Shown here: positions 44,703-53,860 of the stretch, in pieces
How positions within the stretch are numbered: the stretch's first letter is position 1
How the letters are laid out: each line of letters starts with the position of its first letter
Origin: Pedobacter sp. PLR
GTDB taxonomy: Bacteria > Bacteroidota > Bacteroidia > Sphingobacteriales > Sphingobacteriaceae
Length of the DNA: 64,000 nucleotides
Assembly (NCBI RefSeq): GCF_026239675.1
Contig: NZ_JAPIVQ010000005.1
Location: 62,001 to 126,000 of the forward strand
Direction: 5' to 3'
Notes under the pieces: generated by a model
Database searches by the model: none
Told to the model about the DNA's origin: nothing
What the model saw: the letters and a program-made list of their open reading frames with translations, nothing else
Position numbers and translations under genes: made by a program

Positions 44703-45374
44703 TTAATTGTTTTTTAATAAAAAATCATTGTAAGCGATATGGATAAGCTGATCGGGCTCTATATTTTTAGCATATATAGCTTGATGAAAGCGATCCAATT
44801 TCTGAAGTATTTTAATCAATTGCATTTTTTCGGTATCGCTAAGGTTCCCAGTCACAATTTGACTGGCTTGCCTTATTTTTCCCATAATATCTTCCAGTGC
44901 TTCAATTCCTTTAGCTGTGATAGAAATGATTTTACTTCTTTTATCTGCTATAGAATCACTTTGTTGTATCCAGCCTTGCCCAATCAGTCGGTTGATAATC
45001 TGCATTCCTACAGGTTTTTCCTGGAGGTTCCTTTTAATCAATTCCGTTTTGGTCATTGATCCAAAGGCTTTTAGATTAATTAAGTATATAAAATCTTCTT
45101 GAGTGCTGAATGCCGAATCGTGTATAGCTGACCTTGAATAGGTTTTTGCATATCTATTCATATGAACAATTAATGTATTGATCTCGCTATCCGGACTTCG
45201 GCCATTTTCTTTTCCCTCCCAATCGATATCATTGGAGGGATTGTGTGCTTCTTTTTCAGCATCATAAATCCAGCGTTTGAAGCCGCTCAGATCTTTTGTG
45301 TAAGATTTGGAATCTGCGTTAAGCTCAAAATTTTCCATGAGGTGAATAACTTCTTTGATCAGTTGATAGTTCAT
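44703..45374 (-). CDS. MarR-family transcription regulator of the carotenoid operon
   Basis: 223 residues from ATG 45374 (MNYQLIKEVIHLMENF). This is longer than a minimal MarR because of an 80-residue lead. The winged HTH is recognisable: FIYLINLKAFGSMTKTELI, IINRLIGQGWIQQSDSIADK and SKIISITAKGIEALEDIM. It heads the crt operon on the same strand. A palindrome 34 bp upstream (45408-45430) is a likely autoregulatory operator. Confidence 0.88.
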   Translation of the reverse strand: MNYQLIKEVIHLMENFELNADSKSYTKDLSGFKRWIYDAEKEAHNPSNDIDWEGKENGRSPDSEINTLIVHMNRYAKTYSRSAIHDSAFSTQEDFIYLINLKAFGSMTKTELIKRNLQEKPVGMQIINRLIGQGWIQQSDSIADKRSKIISITAKGIEALEDIMGKIRQASQIVTGNLSDTEKMQLIKILQKLDRFHQAIYAKNIEPDQLIHIAYNDFLLKNN

Positions 45375-45903
45375 AATGAAATAATTGCATGTAATGGTAT
45401 ACAAATATACTATAAATATTAAATATAGTACATATTAATACCAATAAGTTGATGTGCGAATATTGTTAACAGCCGCTACTGGTTTCATTGCTTAGCGATT
45501 GCTGCCTGTTTTGCTTGAAAATGGGCACCAGGTGATTTGTTGTGTTTGGGATAAAAGTGGTAGTTTTTACACAATTAAACTCAGAGATATAATCCTTTCT
45601 CAGGCGTAGTAATTTAATTCAGTTTTTATCATCCTTCAATTAGGGTGCCTATTGGAAACATTTTTCTAAGTACAAAACCTACAACTGTACCTGGAATAAT
45701 TATTGAAGTGGATAAGCCATGGCAATGTTTACCGGAATGTTTTTCAGCCTCATTCTTTTAAAATGGGTTTTATTCTGTACCTGGTAAAGTAATGATTATA
45801 CTCCCATATATGTTTGCGATGACCAGATCTAGCCATCTGGAGGTGATACTGCTCAAAATTAATCCAACAAATTATTGTAAATTCGTGCTAATTGAGTACG
45901 ATC
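45375..45903. other. Divergent intergenic region between MarR and AraC genes
   Basis: About 530 bp with no convincing gene. It holds the MarR-side palindrome at 45408, a possible -7 element TATGTTTG at 45809-45816 ahead of the AraC gene, and a short hairpin CCAGAT-N6-ATCTGG (45823-45840). Confidence 0.55.
45408..45430. promoter_or_regulatory. Palindrome TACTATA-N9-TATAGTA, candidate MarR operator
   Basis: The two 7-bp arms are perfect complements centred 45 bp upstream of the MarR start. The size fits a MarR dimer site. It is set in AT-rich DNA, so chance cannot be excluded. Confidence 0.45.
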
Positions 45904-46788
45904 ATGGCAGAAAACAATAGAACATTTTTCGAAGGGTTATATGGACTTGATCGTATTGAATTTGCAAAAGGTCTTATATATGTCTATCCATTTGGCGTTA
46001 TTGGTAAAGAGAATAACAATAACGTTAAATCACATGCTCATAACAATCAGTTTCAGATTTTTGTGGTTATCGAAGGGGAAACTAACCTGCTTTACAATAA
46101 TGAAAAGCTTCATATAAAAGGTCCATCTTTTATAACAGTCCCCAAAAATACAGATCATGGCTTCGAACACCTTACTGAAGTTAAAGGTTGGATTATCAGT
46201 TTATCTGACAATGTTTTGGAACATATGATTAAAAGAGAAGCGGAAGTCATTGAAGCTATTGAGATGTTTCAGGTCACCACAATTGTTGCAGGGGAATATT
46301 CTGAAGTGGTTTTCAATACGATGCAGAATTGCATTAAAGAATACAATTCTGCAGAACTTGGCCGTTTGTTGATGTTAGAGTATTTGGTAGGCCAGCTTAT
46401 AGTCCAATTAAGGAGGTTGCCCCAATCATTACAGTATACTATACACAATGCGGACAATTCATCTATTATTTATTATCGAAGATTTACACAGCTCATTAGA
46501 GAAAGTTCTTCGTATAAAAAATCTGTTGAAGAATATGCCTCCGATTTAAAAATTGCCGGCGGACGTTTAAGTCGCATCTGTAATTATGTAGGTTTCAAAT
46601 CTCCCAGGGAGATTATTATGGATTACTATGTCACCCAGGCGCAGTTGCTCTTATCTAACGTCGAAAAATCGATTGCTGAAGTCTGCTATACACTTGGATT
46701 TGAAGATCCAAGTTACTTCTCCCGGATTTTTAAAAGAAAAACAGGATTGACACCTAACGAATTCCGTAAAAAAATTGGAACAAAGTAA
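45904..46788 (+). CDS. AraC-family transcription regulator of the benzoate/catechol operon
   Basis: 294 residues from ATG 45904 (MAENNRTFFEGLYG). N-terminal cupin-like sensor (SHAHNNQFQIFVVIEGETN; FITVPKNTDHGFEH) and C-terminal double HTH (YASDLKIAGGRLSRICNYVG; IAEVCYTLGFEDPSYFSRIF; KRKTGLTPNEFRKKI). The layout resembles PobR/BenR-type activators that sense aromatic acids. It lies 145 bp upstream of catB in the same direction, so activation of the catabolic operon is the likely role. Confidence 0.9.
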   Translation: MAENNRTFFEGLYGLDRIEFAKGLIYVYPFGVIGKENNNNVKSHAHNNQFQIFVVIEGETNLLYNNEKLHIKGPSFITVPKNTDHGFEHLTEVKGWIISLSDNVLEHMIKREAEVIEAIEMFQVTTIVAGEYSEVVFNTMQNCIKEYNSAELGRLLMLEYLVGQLIVQLRRLPQSLQYTIHNADNSSIIYYRRFTQLIRESSSYKKSVEEYASDLKIAGGRLSRICNYVGFKSPREIIMDYYVTQAQLLLSNVEKSIAEVCYTLGFEDPSYFSRIFKRKTGLTPNEFRKKIGTK

Positions 46789-46870
46789 TTAGTTAAAAGT
46801 GTTTTGACTAAATAATCAAATATGTCTTAGTAATAAAAGAAAAGTCCTATTTCTGGATATCGATTAAAAG

Positions 46871-46878
46871 TAAGTTTG
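46871..46878 (+). promoter_or_regulatory. Possible -7 element (TAAGTTTG) of the cat/ben operon
   Basis: Exact match to the Bacteroidota TAnnTTTG consensus, 55 bp before the catB ATG. The -33 element is poor (CTATTTCTGG region), as expected for an activator-dependent promoter. Confidence 0.4.
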
Positions 46879-46885
46879 TAGTGTA

Positions 46886-46901
46886 GTAAGTAATTACTCA
46901 C
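46886..46901. promoter_or_regulatory. 16-bp near-palindrome downstream of the -7 element, candidate operator
   Basis: GTAAGTAATTACTCAC has one mismatched pair over eight and a perfect AGTAATTACT core. It sits where transcription should start, 32 bp before catB, suiting a repressor such as the TetR protein encoded at the operon's end (inference). Confidence 0.4.
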
Positions 46902-46933
46902 ATATCTAATCAACACTTGCTTTATAAAATTGT

Positions 46934-48055
46934 ATGCCGCAAATAACGATAACCCATATTGAAACCATAATTGTTGACTTGCCAACGATTAGACCCCATC
47001 ATCTTTCTATGGCTGTAATGAAGAAACAGTCCATGGTAATCATCCGTTTATTTTGTTCTGATGGTATTGAAGGTTTAGGAGAATCTACTACTATAGGCGG
47101 TATTTCTTATGCGGATGAATTTCCAGAGGGCATAAAATTAGCAATCGACACTTACTTCACACCATTACTTATCGGTCAAAATCCAACCCAGACCAATGCC
47201 ATCATGAAAATGCTGGACAAAAATATTTCGGGTAATAACTTCGCAAAATCAGGAATTGAAACTGCACTTTTAGATGCACAGGGTAAACGTTTAGGGGTCC
47301 CTGTATCTTCCTTATTTGGTGGTGCAATAACGAATACACTTCCGGTTTTATGGACATTAGCCAGTGGAAATACTCAAAAAGACATCGATGAAGCCTTACA
47401 GCTGATCTCAGAAAAACGACACAATACTTTTAAATTAAAAATTGGGCGGAAAGATCCTGAAACTGATATAGCCCATGTGGCTGCAATAAAAGCTGCTCTG
47501 GGTTCGGGTATCAAAGTGACTGTAGATGTGAATCAAGCCTGGTCCGAATCTGTTGCTAAGCGTGCCATAAAGAAATTGCAAGATGCAGGAATTGATCTAA
47601 TAGAGCAGCCTTTAGTAAAATCTGATTTCGATGGTTTAGCGCGTTTAACTGAATATTTCGAAATTCCAATTATGGCAGATGAAGCTGTTGCAACGGTTCA
47701 GGATGCGTTTAAATTAGCTAAAGTTCGTGCAGCAAGTGTTTTTGCATTAAAAATTTCAAAATCTGGCGGTTTAACTAATATTCAAAAACAGGCAGCAATT
47801 GCACAAGGAGCAGGAATTTCTTTATACGGAGGAACGATGTTAGAGGGAACCATAGGATCTCTGGCCACTGCTCATTTATGTGCAACGCTTCCAAATCTGG
47901 ATTGGGGAACTGAGCTTTTCGGTCCATTGTTATTATCGGATGACATTGTTAAAAAAACTATTGTTTACCAAAACCATGCTTTAGAAATTCCGGAAGGATC
48001 GGGCTTGGGAATTGAATTAGACATGAATCAAATAGAAAAATATAAAAGAAATTAA
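46934..48055 (+). CDS. catB: Muconate cycloisomerase
   Basis: 373 residues of the enolase superfamily. The catalytic lysine motif FKLKIGRKDPETD and the metal Asp/Glu/Asp set (VDVNQAW, LIEQPL, IMADEA) are visible, as are the second lysine in FALKISKSGG and the C-terminal GTMLEGTIGSLATAHL typical of CatB. It converts cis,cis-muconate to muconolactone. First gene of the operon, two bp before catC. Confidence 0.95.
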   Translation: MPQITITHIETIIVDLPTIRPHHLSMAVMKKQSMVIIRLFCSDGIEGLGESTTIGGISYADEFPEGIKLAIDTYFTPLLIGQNPTQTNAIMKMLDKNISGNNFAKSGIETALLDAQGKRLGVPVSSLFGGAITNTLPVLWTLASGNTQKDIDEALQLISEKRHNTFKLKIGRKDPETDIAHVAAIKAALGSGIKVTVDVNQAWSESVAKRAIKKLQDAGIDLIEQPLVKSDFDGLARLTEYFEIPIMADEAVATVQDAFKLAKVRAASVFALKISKSGGLTNIQKQAAIAQGAGISLYGGTMLEGTIGSLATAHLCATLPNLDWGTELFGPLLLSDDIVKKTIVYQNHALEIPEGSGLGIELDMNQIEKYKRN

Positions 48056-48057
48056 AT

Positions 48058-48348
48058 ATGGTATATGTAGTTGAAATGGATGTTAACATCCCTGAAAGTT
48101 GGAATGAAGAAAAAGTTGCAGATTATATCACTCGTGAAAAAGCATGTTCACAAGGACATCAGCAATCCGGAAAGTGGGTTTATTTATGGAGAGTAGCAGG
48201 GAAATATTCAAACATTAGTGTTTTGGATGTAGAGGGGCCAGATGAACTCCACCGCATCGTGAGCTCCCTGCCTTTATTTCCATATATGACTATAAAAGTA
48301 ACCAGCATCTGCAAACATCCAAATGCATTAAAAGAAACAATGATTTAA
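48058..48348 (+). CDS. catC: Muconolactone delta-isomerase
   Basis: 96 residues, the family's normal size. Typical opening VVEMDVNIPESWNEEKVADY, then WRVAGKYSNISVLDVEGPDE and LPLFPYMTIKV. Converts muconolactone to 3-oxoadipate enol-lactone. It directly follows catB and precedes catA. Confidence 0.95.
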   Translation: MVYVVEMDVNIPESWNEEKVADYITREKACSQGHQQSGKWVYLWRVAGKYSNISVLDVEGPDELHRIVSSLPLFPYMTIKVTSICKHPNALKETMI

Positions 48349-48382
48349 TTATAAATTGTTTAACCTAAAAACCAGATATAAG

Positions 48383-49312
48383 ATGAAAAGAATAGATCAA
48401 AAAACCATCGATCAGACGCTTGAGCTAATAAAATCTCAGGAAAAAGAAGGCGTTGGTAATGAAAGAATGAAAATCATCGTTAACCGTCTCCTTAAGGATT
48501 TGTTTAACGCAATGGCCGACCTGGACATTACCTCCGAAGAAATGTGGAAAGCCTGTGATTGGCTAACCCAGACAGGAAAAAACAATGAATATGGATTGGT
48601 GTTTGCCGGTTTAGGTATTGAAAAATTCATAGACGTTCAAATGGATTGGGAAGATGAGCAAGCAGGTATCGAAAACAAAACTCCCCGCACTATCGAAGGA
48701 CCTTTATATGTAGCTGGTTCTCCCGAATCGACTTCTTATGCAGAACTGGAGACAGAGATCGAACCAGATTCAGAACGTTTATTTATGGGTGGAGTGGTTC
48801 GTGATGAGCATGGCAATCCAATCCCTGGAGCAAAAGTTGAAGTATGGCATTGTAATTTGAAAGGTTTATACTCTCACTTTGATTCTTCTCAACCAGCATT
48901 CAATTTACGTCGTGCTATTCTGGTTGCTGAGGATGGAAAATATGAATTCAAATCTTTCGTGCCTGTTGGATATGCTTGTCCACCAAATGGCTCTACAGAT
49001 ACATTAATGCAATTGTTAGGTCGTCATGGAGCACGTCCGGCTCACATTCACTTTTTTATCACAGCACCGGGTTATAGAAAATTAACTACGCAGATTAATA
49101 TTGAAGGTGACCCATTAACTTATGATGATTTCGCATTCGCGACTCGCCCGGAGTTGGTCCCTCATATCGAAAGAATCTCTGCTGAACAGGCTGCTAAGTA
49201 CGGAAAAGATGAGGCTTTCGCCAAGATTAATTTCGACTTTAATATGGTTCAGGAAATTATAAATGCAGCACCTGGCGAAAACTACAGAACCAGAGCTGCT
49301 ACAGAAGCCTAA
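48383..49312 (+). CDS. catA: Catechol 1,2-dioxygenase
   Basis: 309 residues from ATG 48383 (MKRIDQKTIDQTLELI). An N-terminal helical linker-dimer domain is followed by the intradiol dioxygenase core: GPLYVAGSPESTSY, VRDEHGNPIPGAKVEVWHCN with the first iron Tyr following in LKGLYSHF, the second in VPVGYACPPNG, and the His pair in GARPAHIHFFI. It opens catechol between the hydroxyls. The order catBCA then benABCD is followed by 92 bp before benA. Confidence 0.96.
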   Translation: MKRIDQKTIDQTLELIKSQEKEGVGNERMKIIVNRLLKDLFNAMADLDITSEEMWKACDWLTQTGKNNEYGLVFAGLGIEKFIDVQMDWEDEQAGIENKTPRTIEGPLYVAGSPESTSYAELETEIEPDSERLFMGGVVRDEHGNPIPGAKVEVWHCNLKGLYSHFDSSQPAFNLRRAILVAEDGKYEFKSFVPVGYACPPNGSTDTLMQLLGRHGARPAHIHFFITAPGYRKLTTQINIEGDPLTYDDFAFATRPELVPHIERISAEQAAKYGKDEAFAKINFDFNMVQEIINAAPGENYRTRAATEA

Positions 49313-49404
49313 TCCCCTTTATTTTAATAATTTTTAACACTGAAAATTTGAATGATTAACATTCGATAAGGGATCTTATTGCCTTAAATTTCAAAACATT
49401 AAAC

Positions 49405-50754
49405 ATGAAAAAAGTCTCATCTGAATACCTGGACAGCCTTGTTGTTCACGATAAGGAAAATGGCATTTATCGTCATAATCGTGAATCCTTTACAAACGAA
49501 AATTTGTTTGAATTGGAAATGGAGCACATTTTCGAAAGCAATTGGGTATACCTTGCGCACGAATCTCAAATTCCAAATATTAATGATTATTACACCACTT
49601 CAATAGGAAGACAATCGGTAGTCATCACGAAAGACAAGCAAGGTGAATTAAATGCCTTAATCAACTCTTGTACACATAAGGGAGCACAATTGTGTCGTTA
49701 TAAAAAAGGAAACAAGTCCAGTTTTACCTGCCCGTTTCATGGATGGACCTTTAGTAATGCCGGAAAATTATTGAAGGTAAAAGATGGAAAAACAGGCGGC
49801 TATCCTACACAGTTTAATTGCGAGGGTTCTCATGATTTAGTGAAAGTTGCCAAATTTGAGGCTTATAAAGGCTTCTTATTCGGATCGATTAACCCCGAAG
49901 TACTTCCTTTACAAGAATATTTAGGCGATTCAAAAGTTATTATCGATCACATTGTAGACCAGGCGGCAGATGGCTTAGAAGTATTAAACGGCTCATCGTC
50001 TTATGTCTACAATGGAAATTGGAAACTACAAATGGAAAATGGGGCTGATGGTTATCATGTTTCATCAGTGCATTGGAATTACGTTGCAACCATGGGGAGG
50101 CGTGATTATGAAAAGGAAGGAACAAAAGCTGTAGATGCCAACAATTGGTCGAAATCTGTAGCCGGTGTTTATGGCTTCGAAAATGGACATATTTTATTGT
50201 GGACAAACAAGTTAAACCCCGAGGTAAGTCCCATCTATCAACAACAAGATCGTTTGATTGCTGAATTTGGTGCAGAGAAAGCTGGTTTTATGGTTAATAT
50301 GACACGTAACTTAGGGTTGTATCCAAATGTATTTTTAATGGATCAGTTCTCTACACAAATCCGGGTAATAAGACCTATCTCCGTTAATGAAACTGAAATT
50401 ACAATTTACTGTTTTGCTCCAAAGGGCGAAAGTGGGGAAGAACGTGCAACGCGAATCCGCCAGTATGAAGACTTCTTTAATGTAACCGGAATGGGAACAC
50501 CGGATGATTTAGAAGAATTCCGGTCTTGTCAAATTGCCTACCAGTCTTCTGCTTTAAAATACAATGACATGAGTCGTGGTGCTACGCATTGGCTATATGG
50601 ACAAGATGAACAAGCAGAAAAAATGGGCATTAAACCAATAATCTCCGGAATCAAATCTGAAGACGAGGGTCTATTTATTACCCAACATGAATTCTGGAAA
50701 AATTCATTAAAAGAGGGTATTTCTAAAAATGTATTAGCAGAAAATAAATCATGA
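49405..50754 (+). CDS. benA: Benzoate 1,2-dioxygenase large subunit
   Basis: 449 residues. Rieske site Cys89-x-His91 ([10 protein letters not shown]) and Cys109-x2-His112 (TCPFHGWTF); mononuclear iron site in [16 protein letters not shown]. The length and ENGADGYH form fit benzoate/anthranilate dioxygenases. The diol dehydrogenase encoded three genes downstream is needed for benzoate but not for anthranilate, which favours BenA over AntA (inference from context). Overlaps benB by 4 bp. Confidence 0.93.
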   Translation: MKKVSSEYLDSLVVHDKENGIYRHNRESFTNENLFELEMEHIFESNWVYLAHESQIPNINDYYTTSIGRQSVVITKDKQGELNALINSCTHKGAQLCRYKKGNKSSFTCPFHGWTFSNAGKLLKVKDGKTGGYPTQFNCEGSHDLVKVAKFEAYKGFLFGSINPEVLPLQEYLGDSKVIIDHIVDQAADGLEVLNGSSSYVYNGNWKLQMENGADGYHVSSVHWNYVATMGRRDYEKEGTKAVDANNWSKSVAGVYGFENGHILLWTNKLNPEVSPIYQQQDRLIAEFGAEKAGFMVNMTRNLGLYPNVFLMDQFSTQIRVIRPISVNETEITIYCFAPKGESGEERATRIRQYEDFFNVTGMGTPDDLEEFRSCQIAYQSSALKYNDMSRGATHWLYGQDEQAEKMGIKPIISGIKSEDEGLFITQHEFWKNSLKEGISKNVLAENKS

Positions 50755-51236
50755 CAAATTACCAGGACATACAAGCATTCTTATATCAGGAAGTTCGTCA
50801 TTTGGACGATAAAGAATGGGATCAATGGCTAAAATTTTACGATGAAGATTGTGTTTTTTGGATGCCGGGATGGGATGACGAAGATGAGTTGACAAAAGAT
50901 CCGCAAACCGAAATTTCTTTGATCTATTATCCAAATAAAGGTGGACTGGAAGATCGTGTGTTTCGTATCAAGACAGAACGCTCGTCGGCCTCCATGCCCG
51001 AACCCAGGACTTGTCATTATATCAGTAATGTAGAAGTGCTGGAAGAAAGCGAGGAGCAGCTGAAAATCCGCTTTAACTGGAACACCTTGTCGTTTCGATA
51101 CAAAACAACAGATAGCTATTTCGGTGTAAGCTTTTACACACTGAAAAAAAATGAAGATTCATTGCTCATTGTAAACAAGAAAGTAATCATAAAAAACGAC
51201 TACATCCGTCAGGTTTTAGACGTTTATCATATTTAA
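50751..51236 (+). CDS. benB: Benzoate 1,2-dioxygenase small subunit
   Basis: 161 residues, SnoaL/NTF2-like fold typical of ring-hydroxylating dioxygenase beta subunits: [20 protein letters not shown], then [24 protein letters not shown] and the terminal [19 protein letters not shown]. Its ATG overlaps the benA stop, so translation is coupled, as expected for a hexameric alpha/beta enzyme. Confidence 0.95.
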   Translation: MTNYQDIQAFLYQEVRHLDDKEWDQWLKFYDEDCVFWMPGWDDEDELTKDPQTEISLIYYPNKGGLEDRVFRIKTERSSASMPEPRTCHYISNVEVLEESEEQLKIRFNWNTLSFRYKTTDSYFGVSFYTLKKNEDSLLIVNKKVIIKNDYIRQVLDVYHI

Positions 51237-51246
51237 AATAATAGTT

Positions 51247-52257
51247 ATGGCAAAAGTTGCATTAAATTTTGAAGACGGCGTAACGCGTTTTATTGAGACT
51301 ACAGGGTATGAAACCATTGCCGAGGCAGCCTATCGCTTAGGTGTTAATATTCCTTTAGATTGTGCTGATGGCGCATGTGGGACTTGTAAATGCTTATCAA
51401 AATCAGGTTCATTTGATCCTGGAGATTATATTGATGAAGCTTTATCGGAAGAAGAAGCGGAAAATGGTTATGGGTTGGCATGTCAGATGCGCCCGAAGTC
51501 GGATATGATAGTAGATATATTCGCAAGCGCTGCAGCATGTAAAGTAGAGCTGCGTACCTACGAAACTGAAATCACCGGGTTAACTTTTTTATCCTCAGAA
51601 ATAGTAAGGCTAAAAGCCAAAATAACAGATGGTTCTACCATCACGTTCTTGCCGGGTCAATATGCAAATATATTGGTTCCAGGGTCAACAGAAACTCGTT
51701 CTTATTCATTTTCCTGTTTGTCAGATACCAATGAAATGGAGTTTATCATCCGATTAATTCCAAATGCAGGCTTAATGAGTAATTATTTAAGGCAAGCAAA
51801 AATAGGAGAGGCTTTAAGTATTACCGGACCGGTGGGAAGTTTCTATAGTCGTGATGTCAAAAGGGAAACTCTATTCTTTGCAGGAGGAACCGGAATTGCT
51901 CCTTTCATAGCGATGTTAGAGAAGCTCAACAAAGAAGGTAATCCTCAATTGATTAAATTATTTTATGGTGCTACGACGGTAGAAAATATTATTGACCTGG
52001 ATCGTATTAAAATGTTCACAAACCTTAACGTAGCAGTGTATCCTTGTGTTTCAAGTGAGAACTGTGATGCTTATCCTTCAGGGTATGTGACGCAGTGGGT
52101 TAATAAAGAGGAACTAAAGGAAGAGATTTACGATATTTATATATGCGGCCCAAACGCGATGGTAGATGCAGTTAAGTCTTCACTAGCAGCACATCAAATA
52201 AATTTCGAAAATTTCTATACTGAGAAATTTGTTCCAACAGGAATGTTAACGGTATAA
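51247..52257 (+). CDS. benC: Benzoate dioxygenase electron-transfer reductase
   Basis: 336 residues. N-terminal 2Fe-2S ferredoxin domain (Cys39, Cys44, Cys47 in LDCADGACGTCKC; fourth Cys in GLACQM), central FAD domain (GQYANI, ETRSYSFSC) and C-terminal NAD domain (FFAGGTGIAPFIAML, YICGPNAMVDAV). It passes electrons from NADH to the Rieske centre of BenAB. Confidence 0.96.
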   Translation: MAKVALNFEDGVTRFIETTGYETIAEAAYRLGVNIPLDCADGACGTCKCLSKSGSFDPGDYIDEALSEEEAENGYGLACQMRPKSDMIVDIFASAAACKVELRTYETEITGLTFLSSEIVRLKAKITDGSTITFLPGQYANILVPGSTETRSYSFSCLSDTNEMEFIIRLIPNAGLMSNYLRQAKIGEALSITGPVGSFYSRDVKRETLFFAGGTGIAPFIAMLEKLNKEGNPQLIKLFYGATTVENIIDLDRIKMFTNLNVAVYPCVSSENCDAYPSGYVTQWVNKEELKEEIYDIYICGPNAMVDAVKSSLAAHQINFENFYTEKFVPTGMLTV

Positions 52258-52268
52258 TTCAAAAGCGT

Positions 52269-53054
52269 ATGATTTTTCAAGATAGATTTAAAAATAAAAT
52301 TGCCATTGTTACCGGTGCTGCACAAGGCATTGGTAGAGGTGTTGCGGAACGTATTGCGAAAGAAGGGGCTAAAACAGTTTTAGTAGATCGTTCGGATGTC
52401 GTATTGGAAGTAGCAGAAAGTTTAAAAAAGGCTGGATATGATGTCCTTGCAATACAGGCAGATCTGGAAACATTAGCAGGTTTTAATAAAGTGTCAGATA
52501 GCGTGATTCAAACCTTTGGTAAGATCGATATTTTGATTAATAATGTTGGTGGAACCATCTGGGCTAAACCTTTTCAACATTATGAGGAAGAAGAAATCAT
52601 GAAGGAAATAAACCGATCACTGTTTCCTACGCTATGGGGATGCAGAAGTGTGCTACCGCATATGATATCCAACGGTGGTGGGGTAATTGTTAATGTCTCA
52701 TCTGTGGCAACACGTTCTGTTAATCGTGTTCCTTATGCAGCTGCCAAAGGTGGTGTGAATTCAATTACTGCATCATTAGCTTTTGAACAAGCTGCTAATA
52801 ATGTGCGTATACTAGGAGTAGCACCCGGTGGAACTGAAGCACCTCAACGTATAATTCCGAGAAATGAAAATCCACAAACGGATGAAGAAAGAATGTGGTA
52901 TCAACAAATTGTGGATCAAACAATGGAATCATCTCTGCAGAAAAAATATGGTACCATCGAAGATCAGGTGAGCACCATCTTGTTTGCGGCCTCTGATGAA
53001 GCTAAATATATTACAGGAGTTACCATCCCGGTTGCGGGTGGAGATTTAGGATAA
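52269..53054 (+). CDS. benD: Benzoate diol (1,6-dihydroxycyclohexadiene carboxylate) dehydrogenase
   Basis: 261 residues, classical short-chain dehydrogenase: TGAAQGIGRGVAERIA cofactor loop, NNVGGTIW, Ser before VPYAAAKGG (Tyr-x3-Lys). NAD preference is suggested by Asp in VLVDRSD. It oxidises the dihydrodiol made by BenABC with loss of CO2 to catechol. Eleven bp after benC. Confidence 0.93.
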   Translation: MIFQDRFKNKIAIVTGAAQGIGRGVAERIAKEGAKTVLVDRSDVVLEVAESLKKAGYDVLAIQADLETLAGFNKVSDSVIQTFGKIDILINNVGGTIWAKPFQHYEEEEIMKEINRSLFPTLWGCRSVLPHMISNGGGVIVNVSSVATRSVNRVPYAAAKGGVNSITASLAFEQAANNVRILGVAPGGTEAPQRIIPRNENPQTDEERMWYQQIVDQTMESSLQKKYGTIEDQVSTILFAASDEAKYITGVTIPVAGGDLG

Positions 53055-53070
53055 TTTTAAATAGAATAAA

Positions 53071-53850
53071 ATGCTAAAAGTTCAATTAACAAACTTTATT
53101 TGTAATTATAATCTTGAAAATTTCGGACATGAGAAAACATTGATTTTTTCTAATTCATTAGGAACAAATTTGTCCATGTGGGAAGATAATATTGATGTTC
53201 TGAGTCACCAGTTCAACATTTTAAGATATGATAAACGTGGGCATGGTGAAAGTACTATTCACCAGGATAAAGTTTCCATTGCCGAATTGGGAAACGATGT
53301 GATTGAATTGTTAAACTATTTAAAATTAGATAAAGTTTATTTCTGTGGGCTATCTATAGGAGGTTTAATCGGTCAGTGGTTAGGAATTAACCATCCCAGT
53401 CGTTTCGAGAAAATAGTGATCAGCAATACAGCGGCGAAGATTGGAAATGAAGAAGGTTGGGGCGCTCGTGTAAAACAAGTTACAGAAAATGGATTGGGAA
53501 GTATTTTAATTCCAACAGCTGAACGCTGGTTTAGTCCTGATTACAGAGCTAAAAATCCTGATAAAGTTCAAGAGATCCTTCATCATTTTAAAGCTAATTC
53601 TTTACAAGGATATACTGCTTGTTGCTACGCCGTTGCAGCGGCAGATTTTAGGGAACAGCTTTATAATTTAGATGTTCCTTTACTAATTATCGCTGGTATC
53701 CAGGATGAAGTGACAACATTAGCCGATGGGAAATTTATACAAAAACATACCCCTATTGCTAATTTGGTTACGCTTGATGCCGCGCATTTATCGAATGTGG
53801 AGCATCCGGAAGAATTCGCAAAACACATTATACATTTTACAGAACATTAA
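53071..53850 (+). CDS. pcaD: 3-oxoadipate enol-lactonase
   Basis: 259 residues, alpha/beta hydrolase: NSLGTNLSMWEDN, RYDKRGHGEST, the Ser elbow FCGLSIGGLIGQWLG and His in DAAHLSNVEHPEEF. These match PcaD/CatD, which opens the enol-lactone to 3-oxoadipate. Sits between benD and the CoA-transferase, in pathway order. Confidence 0.93.
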   Translation: MLKVQLTNFICNYNLENFGHEKTLIFSNSLGTNLSMWEDNIDVLSHQFNILRYDKRGHGESTIHQDKVSIAELGNDVIELLNYLKLDKVYFCGLSIGGLIGQWLGINHPSRFEKIVISNTAAKIGNEEGWGARVKQVTENGLGSILIPTAERWFSPDYRAKNPDKVQEILHHFKANSLQGYTACCYAVAAADFREQLYNLDVPLLIIAGIQDEVTTLADGKFIQKHTPIANLVTLDAAHLSNVEHPEEFAKHIIHFTEH

Positions 53851-53860
53851 AAAAACATAG

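Noticed and set aside
45641..45760. Possible short coding remnant between the MarR and AraC genes
   Set aside because: One frame stays open for about 30 codons but resembles no family and has no start signal; left as non-coding.
49405..52257. Anthranilate dioxygenase (antABC) as an alternative to benABC
   Set aside because: A diol dehydrogenase gene (benD) directly follows, needed for the benzoate route but not for anthranilate, whose product loses CO2 and ammonia spontaneously.
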